The translations under genes and the position numbers were made by a program. Shown here piece by piece: positions 23,308 through 29,745 of a DNA stretch of 36,414 bases (position 1 is the stretch's first letter; every line of letters begins with the position of its first letter). The notes beneath the pieces were generated by a model that did not search any database, had not been told where the DNA came from, and was given only the letters and a program-made list of their open reading frames with translations. This DNA comes from a virus: IMG/VR virus record IMGVR_UViG_3300028654_000004, positions 1 through 36,414 of that record, one strand, 5' to 3'.

Positions 23308-23679
23308 TTACACGCGCCTGAACGATACGGACGGTTCGCCGGTTTTCTGCGCGTCCTTGATCTGGGGGATGAAGCTCATCATGCCGTCCAGCTTCTTGCT
23401 ATCCCAACTCGTGCGGCCCTTATTCCAGACGGCCATGTAATATGCACCCTTGATGGTCGCGGCGCTCGCCAGGACCTCGGCAGAGATTTCATCTTTCAGC
23501 GTGGCGATATTCGCGGCGACGGCTTCGGCCTTCCCGCCAAACTCCGTCTTGATTTCGGCCATGCGTGCTTTGACTTCGGCGGGCATGGCTTCGTCGAGTA
23601 ACCGCTGCTGCTCGGCGTTCAGGTGGTCAAGCTCGCTTTCGTACTCTGCGATTGCGTCAAGTTTTGCTGTGGTGTCCAT
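23308..23679 (-). CDS. Coiled-coil early protein, 123 aa (possibly Gam-like)
   Basis: AGAGAGG stands about 6 bases before ATG 23679. Residues 1-75 are a long coiled coil (LDAIAEYESELDHLNAEQQR). The C-terminus contains YYMAVWNKGRTSWDSKKLDG and GEPSVSFRRV, a combination I associate with small phage proteins next to single-strand binding genes, sometimes called host nuclease inhibitors. The link to Gam is a guess. Confidence 0.55.
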   Translation of the reverse strand: MDTTAKLDAIAEYESELDHLNAEQQRLLDEAMPAEVKARMAEIKTEFGGKAEAVAANIATLKDEISAEVLASAATIKGAYYMAVWNKGRTSWDSKKLDGMMSFIPQIKDAQKTGEPSVSFRRV

Positions 23680-23742
23680 GTGATACCTCTCTCCGCGTGT
23701 ACCATGCGCGGCCCGGTGTGTCTGATTGCAAAGCTCCGTGTG

Positions 23743-24198
23743 CTACTGGTTGATGAGCGCGCCCAGGGCCTTGCCGAAGTCGCCGCCGTTTTCCTTCAGG
23801 ACAGCGCGGCCCTCGTCAGGCGTCAGGAACATCTCGTTGGCCTTGCTCCAGAATGCGTCAATGGCGGCCTGTTTCTCGTTGATCTGCTTGACACGGATAC
23901 CGGGGGTAGGCTTGCCCTGGAATGCGGTCATTTCCACATGCAGGGTGATCTTCTTCCCAATCCAGGCCACGTCAACGTTCTTATCTCCGAACATGGCGCC
24001 GATGATAGATGCGTTGGTCTTGTTCAGGACCAGGGACTTGTCAGTCTCGTCAAACGCCAGTACCGGCTTCGGTTCCGGCGCGCCTTCCTGGCCGATGTCG
24101 CGGATCTCCACCTTTTTGATGGTCAGGACCATCTCGGGCGTCTCATCGAAGTCGGCGGATTTCAGGCTGGTGCTCGGGTACATATCGTTCAGGTTCAT
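23743..24198 (-). CDS. Probable single-strand-DNA-binding-like early protein, 151 aa
   Basis: Start ATG 24198 has GGAG seven bases ahead; the frame open to 24321 is longer without a site. The body MYPSTSLKSADF, VLTIKKVEIRDIG, KPVLAFDETDKSLVLNKTNA, WIGKKITLHVEMTAFQGKPT, GIRVKQ follows the pattern of a widespread phage beta-barrel protein. That family has MFPSKYLKxxDL at the front, then KPVLYF, LVLNKTN, and WxGKxIxLY. It occurs in recombination and replication regions and is thought to bind single-stranded DNA. A helical tail (about 110-151) follows. Confidence 0.62.
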   Translation of the reverse strand: MNLNDMYPSTSLKSADFDETPEMVLTIKKVEIRDIGQEGAPEPKPVLAFDETDKSLVLNKTNASIIGAMFGDKNVDVAWIGKKITLHVEMTAFQGKPTPGIRVKQINEKQAAIDAFWSKANEMFLTPDEGRAVLKENGGDFGKALGALINQ

Positions 24199-24323
24199 GG
24201 TGTGGCTCCTTGTGCCGTTCCCGTGGGATTGGCTCGTGAATGTTTCGCGCAGGATTGCGCTATTGGCGGCCCCGGCTCTCGTAGCCGGTCGCGGCGCATG
24301 GGTACGCCGGTAGCCGCGCATGA

Positions 24324-24617
24324 TTACTTTGCGACGCGCAAGCCGCCAGTGTATAACATTGGCTTGGTCAGATTGCGGACCAGGGCGGCGCGGTAGTTGG
24401 TCTGGTTGGTGTAATAACGCTTCGTTCCGTTGCGCGTGATTTCAATGCAGTATCCGCGGGGGCCAGGACTGACATAGGCCAGGAGTACGGTGCGGGAGTC
24501 TGTGCGATGCTGGGCGCACGTGCAGCTTGTGATGGGTAGCCCGGTCTCGTAGCACAGGCCAATCGAGGCGTACAGCGCGGCGGGGTCTTTCGCGGTCATC
24601 GGGTTCTTGGCTCTCAT
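24324..24617 (-). CDS. Small early protein, 97 aa
   Basis: Two starts are possible: ATG 24617 (GGGAGGG six to seven bases ahead) and ATG 24623 (overlapping the upstream stop but too close to that site). The first is chosen. The product has cysteines (CYETGLPITSCTC) and a basic beta segment (YCIEITRNGTKRYYTNQTNY). No family recognised. A short gap of about 125 bases (24199-24323) after it has no gene. Confidence 0.5.
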   Translation of the reverse strand: MRAKNPMTAKDPAALYASIGLCYETGLPITSCTCAQHRTDSRTVLLAYVSPGPRGYCIEITRNGTKRYYTNQTNYRAALVRNLTKPMLYTGGLRVAK

Positions 24618-24619
24618 TG

Positions 24620-24742
24620 TCATCCCTCCCGGCGCAGGATTTCTTCGGCGGTCCATTCGCTCTTGTCGTGCTTGCGGGCGCGGCATACCAGTGCCGTGAT
24701 GATGATTACGACTACGATTGTAATTGCGATTGCTGCGATCAT
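24620..24742 (-). CDS. 40-aa single-span membrane protein, first gene of the early operon
   Basis: ATG 24742 has GGAG about eight bases ahead and is the first start after the leftward promoter (-10 at 24789-24794). The peptide MIAAIAITIVVVIIITALVC is a membrane span, followed by RARKHDKSEWTAEEILRREG, an amphipathic tail. Its stop overlaps a downstream ATG. A first-expressed membrane peptide could act in superinfection exclusion, but that is inference. Confidence 0.6.
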   Translation of the reverse strand: MIAAIAITIVVVIIITALVCRARKHDKSEWTAEEILRREG

Positions 24743-24788
24743 TTTGTCATCTCCTGTTTGGTTGGTTGCGTTTCCTAAGTACAAAGAT

Positions 24789-24817
24789 AGTATATACCCT
24801 GGCGGCTAGTTTGTCAA
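24789..24817 (-). promoter_or_regulatory. Main early leftward promoter
   Basis: On the minus strand TTGACA (24812-24817), 17-base spacer, TATACT (24789-24794). It faces away from the repressor promoter; the -35 boxes are 38 bases apart. Between them GGGTCTT occurs twice in direct order (24819-24825 and 24851-24857), 32 bases or about three helical turns apart, a possible operator pair. Confidence 0.88.
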
Positions 24818-24855
24818 GGGGTCTTACCAACAAATAAGCAAAGTGACATTGGGTC

Positions 24856-24884
24856 TTGACACTGCGCCCGATAGAGAGTAAGAT
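24856..24884 (+). promoter_or_regulatory. Repressor promoter with leaderless start
   Basis: TTGACA (24856-24861), 17-base spacer, TAAGAT (24879-24884). The repressor ATG is at 24891, about 7 bases after the -10 box, so transcription should begin at or next to the start codon. A dyad TATGT-atggtc-ACATA (24886-24901) overlaps the start and may serve self-control. Confidence 0.88.
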
Positions 24885-24890
24885 CTATGT

Positions 24891-25130
24891 ATGGTCACAT
24901 ATAAGTTTGCTTTGCGAGACATTGCACAAAATAAGGGCCTGAATAGTAACCAGGTGGCCGGGAAAGTTCATATGTCCCGCCAGGCTGTTTCTATGCTCAT
25001 GCGCCCCGACGTTCAGCAGGTGCGAGTGGAGACGATTTCGAAGCTCTGCGCCGGCCTGGACGTAACGCCTGCTGAACTGTACGTTCCCGCCGCGCCGGAT
25101 GCGCAAGGGACGCAAGAGAGAGAGGGTTGA
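24891..25130 (+). CDS. XRE-family (Cro/cI-type) repressor, 79 aa
   Basis: A short HTH protein: FALRDIAQNKGLNSNQVAGK (helices 1-2), VHMSRQAVSMLMRP (recognition helix about residues 26-38), VETISKLCAGLDVTPAELYV (helices 4-5, residues 46-65). This is the common HTH_3 layout, with no added dimer domain. There is no ribosome site because the transcript likely starts at the ATG, as with lambda cI from PRM. It lies between divergent promoters and should repress the early operon. ATG 24887 is in a frame that stops at once. Confidence 0.85.
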   Translation: MVTYKFALRDIAQNKGLNSNQVAGKVHMSRQAVSMLMRPDVQQVRVETISKLCAGLDVTPAELYVPAAPDAQGTQEREG

Positions 25131-25134
25131 GACA

Positions 25135-26037
25135 ATGATTGAAATAAAGGACATCAAAATCGGCAACAAGAAATTAGCCACGATCTTGAAAAATCATCAG
25201 AAGTGGCTCAATAACGAACCGGGGGGGGTGCGTGCCGACCTGAGCTCCGCCAACCTGAGCTCCGCCAACCTGAGCTCCGCCGACCTGAGCTACGCCGACC
25301 TGAGCTCCGCCAACCTGATCTCCGCCAACCTGAGCTCCGCCAACCTGAGCTCCGCCAACCTGAGCTCCGCCGACCTGAGCTACGCCAACCTGAGCTACGC
25401 CAACCTGAGCTACGCCAACCTGATCTCCGCCGACCTGCGCTACGCCAACCTGCGCTCCGACCTGAGCTACGCCAACCTGAGCTACGCCAACCTGAGCTAC
25501 GCCAACCTGATCTCCGCCGACCTGCGCTACGCCAACCTGCGCTCCGCCAACCTGAGCTCCGCCAACCTGCGCTCCGCCGACCTGCGCTACGCCAACCTGA
25601 GCTCCGCCAACCTGCGCTCCGCCGACCTGCGCTACGCCAACCTGAGCTCCGCCAACCTGCGCTCCGCCATAAACTTATCTGATCTCATGGTTGCAATGAC
25701 GAAAATCTCACCGGATACCGGCGAGTTCACCGCATGGAAGAAAGTCAATACCTCGGGCGGAAGTGCGATTGCACGGCTCGTGATCCCCGCCGATGCAAAA
25801 CGCAGCAACTCTACGGGCCGTAAGTGCCGCGCGTCGAGCGCTATTGTCATCGCTCTCGAGACTGTCACGGGCGAAGCGCTCCCTGCTGATACCGTGGCCT
25901 GGTCGAAACGGGATAAAGCATTTCCGTATCGCGTCGGCGCTACGCTTGTACCCGACTCGTGGGACGAGAACAGATGGGGCGAATGCTCGCACGGCATCCA
26001 CTATTTCATCACACGGGAAGAGGCGGTTGATTTCTAG
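25135..26037 (+). CDS. Pentapeptide-repeat protein with DUF5758-like C-terminus
   Basis: Start ATG 25135 after the repressor stop; the longer frame from 25099 overlaps the repressor. Residues 1-33 are a short lead (IEIKDIKIGNKKLATILKNH). Residues 34-177 are 29 A(N/D)L(S/R/I)(S/Y) repeats, one of them a four-residue unit, expected to fold into a right-handed square beta-helix. The remaining 120 residues (MVAMTKISPDTGEF..., WDENRWGECSHGIHYFITRE) match the domain often found behind pentapeptide repeats (DUF5758 type). Pentapeptide proteins may mimic DNA and block gyrase. Cotranscribed with the repressor, so possibly expressed in the prophage state. Confidence 0.85.
   Translation: MIEIKDIKIGNKKLATILKNHQKWLNNEPGGVRADLSSANLSSANLSSADLSYADLSSANLISANLSSANLSSANLSSADLSYANLSYANLSYANLISADLRYANLRSDLSYANLSYANLSYANLISADLRYANLRSANLSSANLRSADLRYANLSSANLRSADLRYANLSSANLRSAINLSDLMVAMTKISPDTGEFTAWKKVNTSGGSAIARLVIPADAKRSNSTGRKCRASSAIVIALETVTGEALPADTVAWSKRDKAFPYRVGATLVPDSWDENRWGECSHGIHYFITREEAVDF
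25234..25665 (+). repeat. 29 tandem 15-bp units (pentapeptide code) with higher-order copies
   Basis: 432 bases equal 29 units of 15 minus one lost codon (unit 16, 25459-25470, lacks GCC). Units 10-15 (25369-25458) are copied as units 16-21 (25459-25545). A 45-base block (units 22-24, 25546-25590) recurs as units 25-27 and again in part as 28-29. Codon choice is almost constant (GCC, AAC/GAC, CTG, AGC/CGC/ATC, TCC/TAC), so the array expanded recently. Confidence 0.93.
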
Positions 26038-26064
26038 GCGATACCGGCCTCCGGGCCGTGAGCA

Positions 26065-26272
26065 GTGGCGGCGGCGAGACTGGCGCGCGATAGCGTGTAC
26101 CAAGAAGCGAAAGCGATGCACTGCCACTTTAGAAAGCCTGCGCCGTGTCTATCGGGACACAAGCCACTAAGCTGGCACCGAGCGGCGCAGGCAACAGATG
26201 GGCGGCTGGGATTATCGCTACCTGGCACGGCATGAGATAGGACTAGCCGCCCATCACTTTGGAGAACAATGA
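26065..26272 (+). pseudogene. Possible small frameshifted gene before VRR-NUC gene
   Basis: The gap 26038-26268 has no clean gene. One frame from GTG 26065 reads DSVYQEAKAMHCHFRKPAPC and on to RAAQATDGRLG, stopping at 26235. The +1 frame, open from 26171, reads GGWDYRYLARHEIGLAAHHF and ends in a TGA (26270-26272) that overlaps the next ATG. Both halves look protein-like and abut near 26190-26200. Either one small gene is broken by a frameshift, or the second is a separate 24-residue ORF from ATG 26198. Confidence 0.3.
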
Positions 26273-26628
26273 CAGAACACGCAGAGCAAGCCGCATTTTG
26301 TGATTGGATGAACGTACAGTATCCAGATGTGCTGTACTTCTCTATTCCAAACGGCGGATGGCTGGCTGGTGACGCGGGCCAGCGCGCTGGGCAAATGAAC
26401 AAGCTCAAAGGTGAAGGATTGTTGCCTGGCGTCGCCGACCTGTTCATTGCAGAACCGCGCGGTGAGTTCAAGGGGATGTTCGTGGAAATGAAGCAGCGCG
26501 GCGGGAAACTAAGCGACAATCAGAAGTGGTTTCTTGCCGAGGCTGAGAAACGCGGATACTTTACGGCGGTCGCCATGAACGGCTTCGATGACGCGCAAAA
26601 TATAACCGAGTGGTATCTAGCACAGTAG
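26269..26628 (+). CDS. VRR-NUC domain nuclease, 119 aa
   Basis: The product shows the VRR-NUC (PD-(D/E)xK) order: SIPNGGW (26-31), NKLKGEGLLPGVADLFI with D57, MFVEMK with E73 and K75, and RGGKLSDNQKWFLAEAEKRG. Single-domain VRR-NUC enzymes are common in phages beside terminase and structural genes and cut branched or single-strand junction DNA. It is the first gene of the late block. Confidence 0.88.
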   Translation: MTEHAEQAAFCDWMNVQYPDVLYFSIPNGGWLAGDAGQRAGQMNKLKGEGLLPGVADLFIAEPRGEFKGMFVEMKQRGGKLSDNQKWFLAEAEKRGYFTAVAMNGFDDAQNITEWYLAQ

Positions 26629-26651
26629 CCGCACAGCGGCGAGGAGATGAG

Positions 26652-26855
26652 ATGATGCGCAAAGAACCAAGTGATGAGTTGTTGGATGCGCTGGGGAAAA
26701 TTGCAGATAGCATTGACAATATCATGGCGGCTACTGAATTGCCGCTACCGCCCGCGATGCACCTCGAGCAGATCAAATACCGCTTGCCTGAATGGTCGGC
26801 ACAAATCAAGGGAATTTATGTTGAATTGTGCGGCGAAAACCCCTGGGAAGAATGA
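26652..26855 (+). CDS. Small protein, 67 aa
   Basis: Start ATG 26652 with GAGGAG five bases ahead; the longer frame from 26610 is not used. The product is helical and acidic (DELLDALGKIADSIDNIMAA, PEWSAQIKGIYVELCG). No family recognised. Its stop overlaps the next ATG. Confidence 0.55.
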   Translation: MMRKEPSDELLDALGKIADSIDNIMAATELPLPPAMHLEQIKYRLPEWSAQIKGIYVELCGENPWEE

Positions 26856-27763
26856 CCCGCTACTTAACTCTCTCCCTGCTCCTTCTCTGCGCCTCCTGCG
26901 CCCCCGTGACCGCCGGCGCATCGGTGCCGCTTTCCAGCCCGCAGGCCTCGCCCGTGCTGCTGACCGCGACGCAGTTTGTCACGCCGACCGAGACGCCCAG
27001 CCCGACGGTTGACTACCAGGCCACGACCAACGCGGCACAGGCGACCAGCGACTATACCCGGCTCCAGGCCGTCCAGATCGCAGCGACCGCCAGCGAGGCC
27101 GCAGCGACGCGCACGCAGGCAGCGTTCGGCCTGGCGCTGACCAGCGACGAGAGCAACCGGGCAGCGGGGGCCACGTCTCAGAGCATCCGGGCCACGCAGG
27201 CTGTGATCGAAGCGACGCGCACGGCGGACGGGGAAGCAATGGCGATTGCGGCGCCGACGATAATTGCGGCGATGACGGCAGCGACGTTCACGCAGGCACA
27301 CGAGGTGACGGGCTTTGTATTCAACGGGATCGCGGCGCTGATTGCGCTGGCCGCTGTGTTGGTGGCCGTTGCGTGGAGCGTCGCAAAGCTGAGGCAGCCG
27401 GTCGACGTCAACGTAGCGGACGGCTGGCAGCCGATCCCGCCCGAGCCAGTAGAGCGCGCGGTCAACACGGTAGCGCCTGGCGTGTACGACCTAGACACGG
27501 TGCCGCCGGGAGATCCCGCGAAGTTTGGCGAGTTTTGCCGGTATGCCCTGAGTGGCAGCCCGCTTGGTTCCGTGGCCGTGGTTGGCGCGGGAGTGTATGG
27601 GTCGTACAGTCAGTACAACCCCGTGCGTGATTGGCTCAAGAAGAAAGAATATATCTTGCTGGGCGCGGATGGCGCGGGAAGTCTATCCAAGAGCGGAAAA
27701 GAGTTCTGCCATGATTGGATGGCAGCATCCTCCTCCCCCGTCCCGCCAGATGGCCAAAAATAG
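26852..27763 (+). CDS. Membrane-spanning lipoprotein with C-terminal winged-helix-like domain
   Basis: ATG 26852 overlaps the previous stop; GTG 26828 would add a basic front. Residues 1-16 are a lipoprotein-type signal with cysteine C16 (LLLLCASC). Residues 27-52 form a P/T-rich stalk (TPTETPSPT), 53-150 an alanine/threonine/glutamine-rich helical section, and 153-178 a membrane span (FVFNGIAALIALAAVLVAVA). Residues 218-290 (AKFGEFCRYALSGSPLG, VRDWLKKKEYILL, LSKSGKEFCHDWM) resemble a small winged helix. The order outside-membrane-inside suggests a surface-to-DNA signalling or anchoring protein. The stalk type is common in Chloroflexota. Confidence 0.6.
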   Translation: MTRYLTLSLLLLCASCAPVTAGASVPLSSPQASPVLLTATQFVTPTETPSPTVDYQATTNAAQATSDYTRLQAVQIAATASEAAATRTQAAFGLALTSDESNRAAGATSQSIRATQAVIEATRTADGEAMAIAAPTIIAAMTAATFTQAHEVTGFVFNGIAALIALAAVLVAVAWSVAKLRQPVDVNVADGWQPIPPEPVERAVNTVAPGVYDLDTVPPGDPAKFGEFCRYALSGSPLGSVAVVGAGVYGSYSQYNPVRDWLKKKEYILLGADGAGSLSKSGKEFCHDWMAASSSPVPPDGQK

Positions 27764-27848
27764 CCCCCTATTGGTTATGTTTGCAACAATAACGATCATA
27801 ACTACGCTAGGGGGGTGGGCGGAGACGCCCGGAAAGGTCGAAAAATGA
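27750..27848 (+). CDS. 32-aa single-span membrane peptide
   Basis: ATG 27750 to TGA 27848, overlapping the previous gene's end by 14 bases and the next start by ATGA. The peptide is MAKNSPLLVMFATITIITTL followed by GGWAETPGKVEK. No ribosome site is seen, so it may depend on coupling. Confidence 0.4.
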   Translation: MAKNSPLLVMFATITIITTLGGWAETPGKVEK

Positions 27849-28015
27849 GCAGATACTTGGCTTTTATGTCGGTGTGTTTTGTCGCGTCAACTCTCATTAC
27901 CCTGATTATATTGGACCGGAGCGCAGCGTACTTCATCATGGCGATTTCCGCGTGCCTGGCGCTGGCGTCAATTGCCTGGAGTTTGGCTAATCCAGTGGAA
28001 GGCCCTAATGCGTAA
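27845..28015 (+). CDS. Two-span membrane protein, 56 aa
   Basis: ATG 27845 overlaps the stop of the preceding peptide. Hydrophobic segments lie at about residues 3-23 (YLAFMSVCFVASTLITLIIL) and 28-47 (AYFIMAISACLALASIAW). Function unknown. The next gene starts within its last codons. Confidence 0.5.
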   Translation: MSRYLAFMSVCFVASTLITLIILDRSAAYFIMAISACLALASIAWSLANPVEGPNA

Positions 28016-28679
28016 ACTCCCGACCTACCTGACCGCTATAATTCTGACCTGCACCGTGCCGCGCGTGGCTGATTTCGGTATCGTCTACATGCACGCCTGG
28101 CCGGTCATTGCCTGGGCGTTCTCGCTTGTCATCGCTCTCGGCGTATGGGCGTCAGCTTACTTTACCCGCGAGCACGTGACCAGCGATGACCCGAAACGCC
28201 GTCGCCAGTCTGACCAGGTGCGCAGGCAAGCAGGCGCGTGGATGCTGTTATTCGTCATTGTTGACGGCGGCTTCAACTTGCTTGACGTGTGGCTGGCGTT
28301 ACCAGGAGGAAGTGTCCCGGTTTTGCAATTCGGCGCGCTGGTCTACGGAGCGTTCCCAACCGTTGCGTCAGCGGCGCTAGGGTCGCTCCAGGGCGCTGTA
28401 GATAGATTGCCAGCGGGGGCGCAGCATAAGTACCCGCTGCTTATCTCGCTCAAGTCGCTAGCGCAACGGCGCATCAACGACGCGCTAAAGCGGCCAGCGA
28501 AGGCAACGAAGCCAGCGGCCGCAGCGGAGCCGATATTAGCAAGCAGCGAAGGTTTATTCAAGTGCTCCCGCTGTGAGTACAAGACCGACCCGGCGGACAG
28601 CGATTTCATCCAACAGAAGCGCATGGCGGGACACAGCAGCAGCCATACGCGAGCAGACGCGAGAAGGGTGACGAAATGA
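28008..28679 (+). CDS. Multi-span membrane protein with C-terminal C2H2-like zinc finger, 223 aa
   Basis: Start ATG 28008, overlapping the previous gene. Hydrophobic segments at about residues 8-25, 31-52, 77-99 and 104-127 form the N-terminal two thirds; basic segments (KRRRQSDQVRRQ, 63-74) lie between. After an alanine/proline linker there is a C2H2-like finger: C186-x2-C189 with H209-x3-H213. The finger should lie in the cytoplasm. A membrane-bound nucleic-acid or protein binding role is suggested. With the lipoprotein upstream it forms a set of membrane proteins with binding tails. Confidence 0.5.
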   Translation: MRKLPTYLTAIILTCTVPRVADFGIVYMHAWPVIAWAFSLVIALGVWASAYFTREHVTSDDPKRRRQSDQVRRQAGAWMLLFVIVDGGFNLLDVWLALPGGSVPVLQFGALVYGAFPTVASAALGSLQGAVDRLPAGAQHKYPLLISLKSLAQRRINDALKRPAKATKPAAAAEPILASSEGLFKCSRCEYKTDPADSDFIQQKRMAGHSSSHTRADARRVTK

Positions 28680-28885
28680 GCGACGGCGACCCGCTCCATG
28701 GCACGTCTGCGTTCAATCGCAACGGCTTCTTCGCCGCCATGCAACTGACTGGCGGATACAAGGCGCTTCGTCTATTCCTCGCCGCATCCTACCAGCCGAA
28801 CTACCGCGCCGAGACATCGGACGTGCGGGAAGCGGTCGAGATATGGCCGCGCAATGGGAAGGCATGGACGGGAGAAACGCGATAG
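28676..28885 (+). CDS. Small protein, 69 aa
   Basis: ATG 28676 overlaps the upstream TGA. The product (AFNRNGFFAAMQLTGGYKAL, RLFLAASYQPNYRAE) is soluble with aromatic residues and an acidic end. Not recognised. It is the last gene before a promoter-like site. Confidence 0.45.
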   Translation: MSDGDPLHGTSAFNRNGFFAAMQLTGGYKALRLFLAASYQPNYRAETSDVREAVEIWPRNGKAWTGETR

Positions 28886-28906
28886 GCAACACATGTTGTT
28901 TTGTTG

Positions 28907-28912
28907 TATAAT
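28907..28912 (+). promoter_or_regulatory. Possible promoter -10 box upstream of terminase
   Basis: A perfect TATAAT 11 bases before ATG 28923. The best -35 is weak (TAGGCA at 28883-28888, spacer 18). It could be an activator-dependent late promoter for the packaging and head genes. Confidence 0.4.
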
Positions 28913-28922
28913 GAGGGGTGAC

Positions 28923-29198
28923 ATGACAAAGAAACGCGTTCCAATCGTTGTAGAGTTTGATGCCTATCTTCCCCCGGTGACTTCCGCTATCCTAATAAGC
29001 GGGACGGGGGATGAAATGCAAATCAAGTTATCCATAGCACTCAATCAGTCCCCCGGCGCGTTGCGTATGTCGAGCATGACCGGCAAGCGCCTTCACATAG
29101 TAATTACGGAACTCCCCGACCTATCGCCAGCGGAAAACATAAAAACGAATGACAAACACAGCAGAGCAAACCCCCTCTACGCTCCCAAAACTAAGTGA
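28923..29198 (+). CDS. Small beta-rich protein before terminase, 91 aa
   Basis: ATG 28923 with AGGGGTG just before it; the longer frame from 28854 is not used. The product KKRVPIVVEFDAYLPPVTSA, MQIKLSIAL, KRLHIVITEL is beta-prone. It overlaps the small terminase gene by 50 bases. No family recognised. Confidence 0.5.
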   Translation: MTKKRVPIVVEFDAYLPPVTSAILISGTGDEMQIKLSIALNQSPGALRMSSMTGKRLHIVITELPDLSPAENIKTNDKHSRANPLYAPKTK

Positions 29199-29745
29199 AC
29201 AACACTTAGTTTTTGCCGAGGCTTATTTGCGCTGTCTCAACAGGACGGATGCTTATCAAGAGGCGTACCCAAAGGCGACTAGAGAGACGGCGCGGCGCGG
29301 TGGCTCTGCACTTATGACAAACCATGACATTGCGGCGTACATTGACGCCCGCATGGCTGAACTAACCATCAAGCCTGCCGAAATTCTGCGGCGCATGTCG
29401 GACATGGCGACGGCCAGCCTCAAGCCGTTTATCCGCATCACGGGCGAAGGCTTTGTATACTTCGACTTTTCGGACCCCGAAGCGCAGGACTACCTTTATC
29501 TCATAAAGAAGATTGAGAGCAAGCGCACCCGGCGCTGGGAAGGTAGCGGGGAGAACGCGCAAGAGTGGGAAGACGAGTGGGTAAAGGTTGAGTTATACGA
29601 CGCGAAGGACGCACTGGAGAAATTGGGCAAGCAACATAAACTCTTCACGGATCACGTAGACTTGACCAGCGATGGCAAGGCGCTCCCCCTAGAAGTCCAT
29701 CTGTACATGCCAGAGAACAAACGGGAAGACGATGGCGGAGAATAG
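29149..29745 (+). CDS. terS: Terminase small subunit
   Basis: A 198-residue protein with the Terminase_2-like front: KLSEQHLVFAEAYLRCLNRT, DAYQEAYPKATRETARRGGS, ALMTNHDIAAYIDARM, the usual HTH-containing DNA recognition region (residues about 14-72). The middle is variable and the end charged. It recognises the packaging site and hands DNA to the large subunit, whose gene overlaps it by 14 bases. Confidence 0.85.
   Translation: MTNTAEQTPSTLPKLSEQHLVFAEAYLRCLNRTDAYQEAYPKATRETARRGGSALMTNHDIAAYIDARMAELTIKPAEILRRMSDMATASLKPFIRITGEGFVYFDFSDPEAQDYLYLIKKIESKRTRRWEGSGENAQEWEDEWVKVELYDAKDALEKLGKQHKLFTDHVDLTSDGKALPLEVHLYMPENKREDDGGE

Noticed and set aside
25234-25665. CRISPR array or minisatellite
   Set aside because: Units are contiguous 15-mers without spacers and encode a pentapeptide helix in one open frame.
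25632-26127. Minus-strand frames opposite the pentapeptide gene end
   Set aside because: They arise from GC-rich codons of the sense gene; no motif and no operon context.
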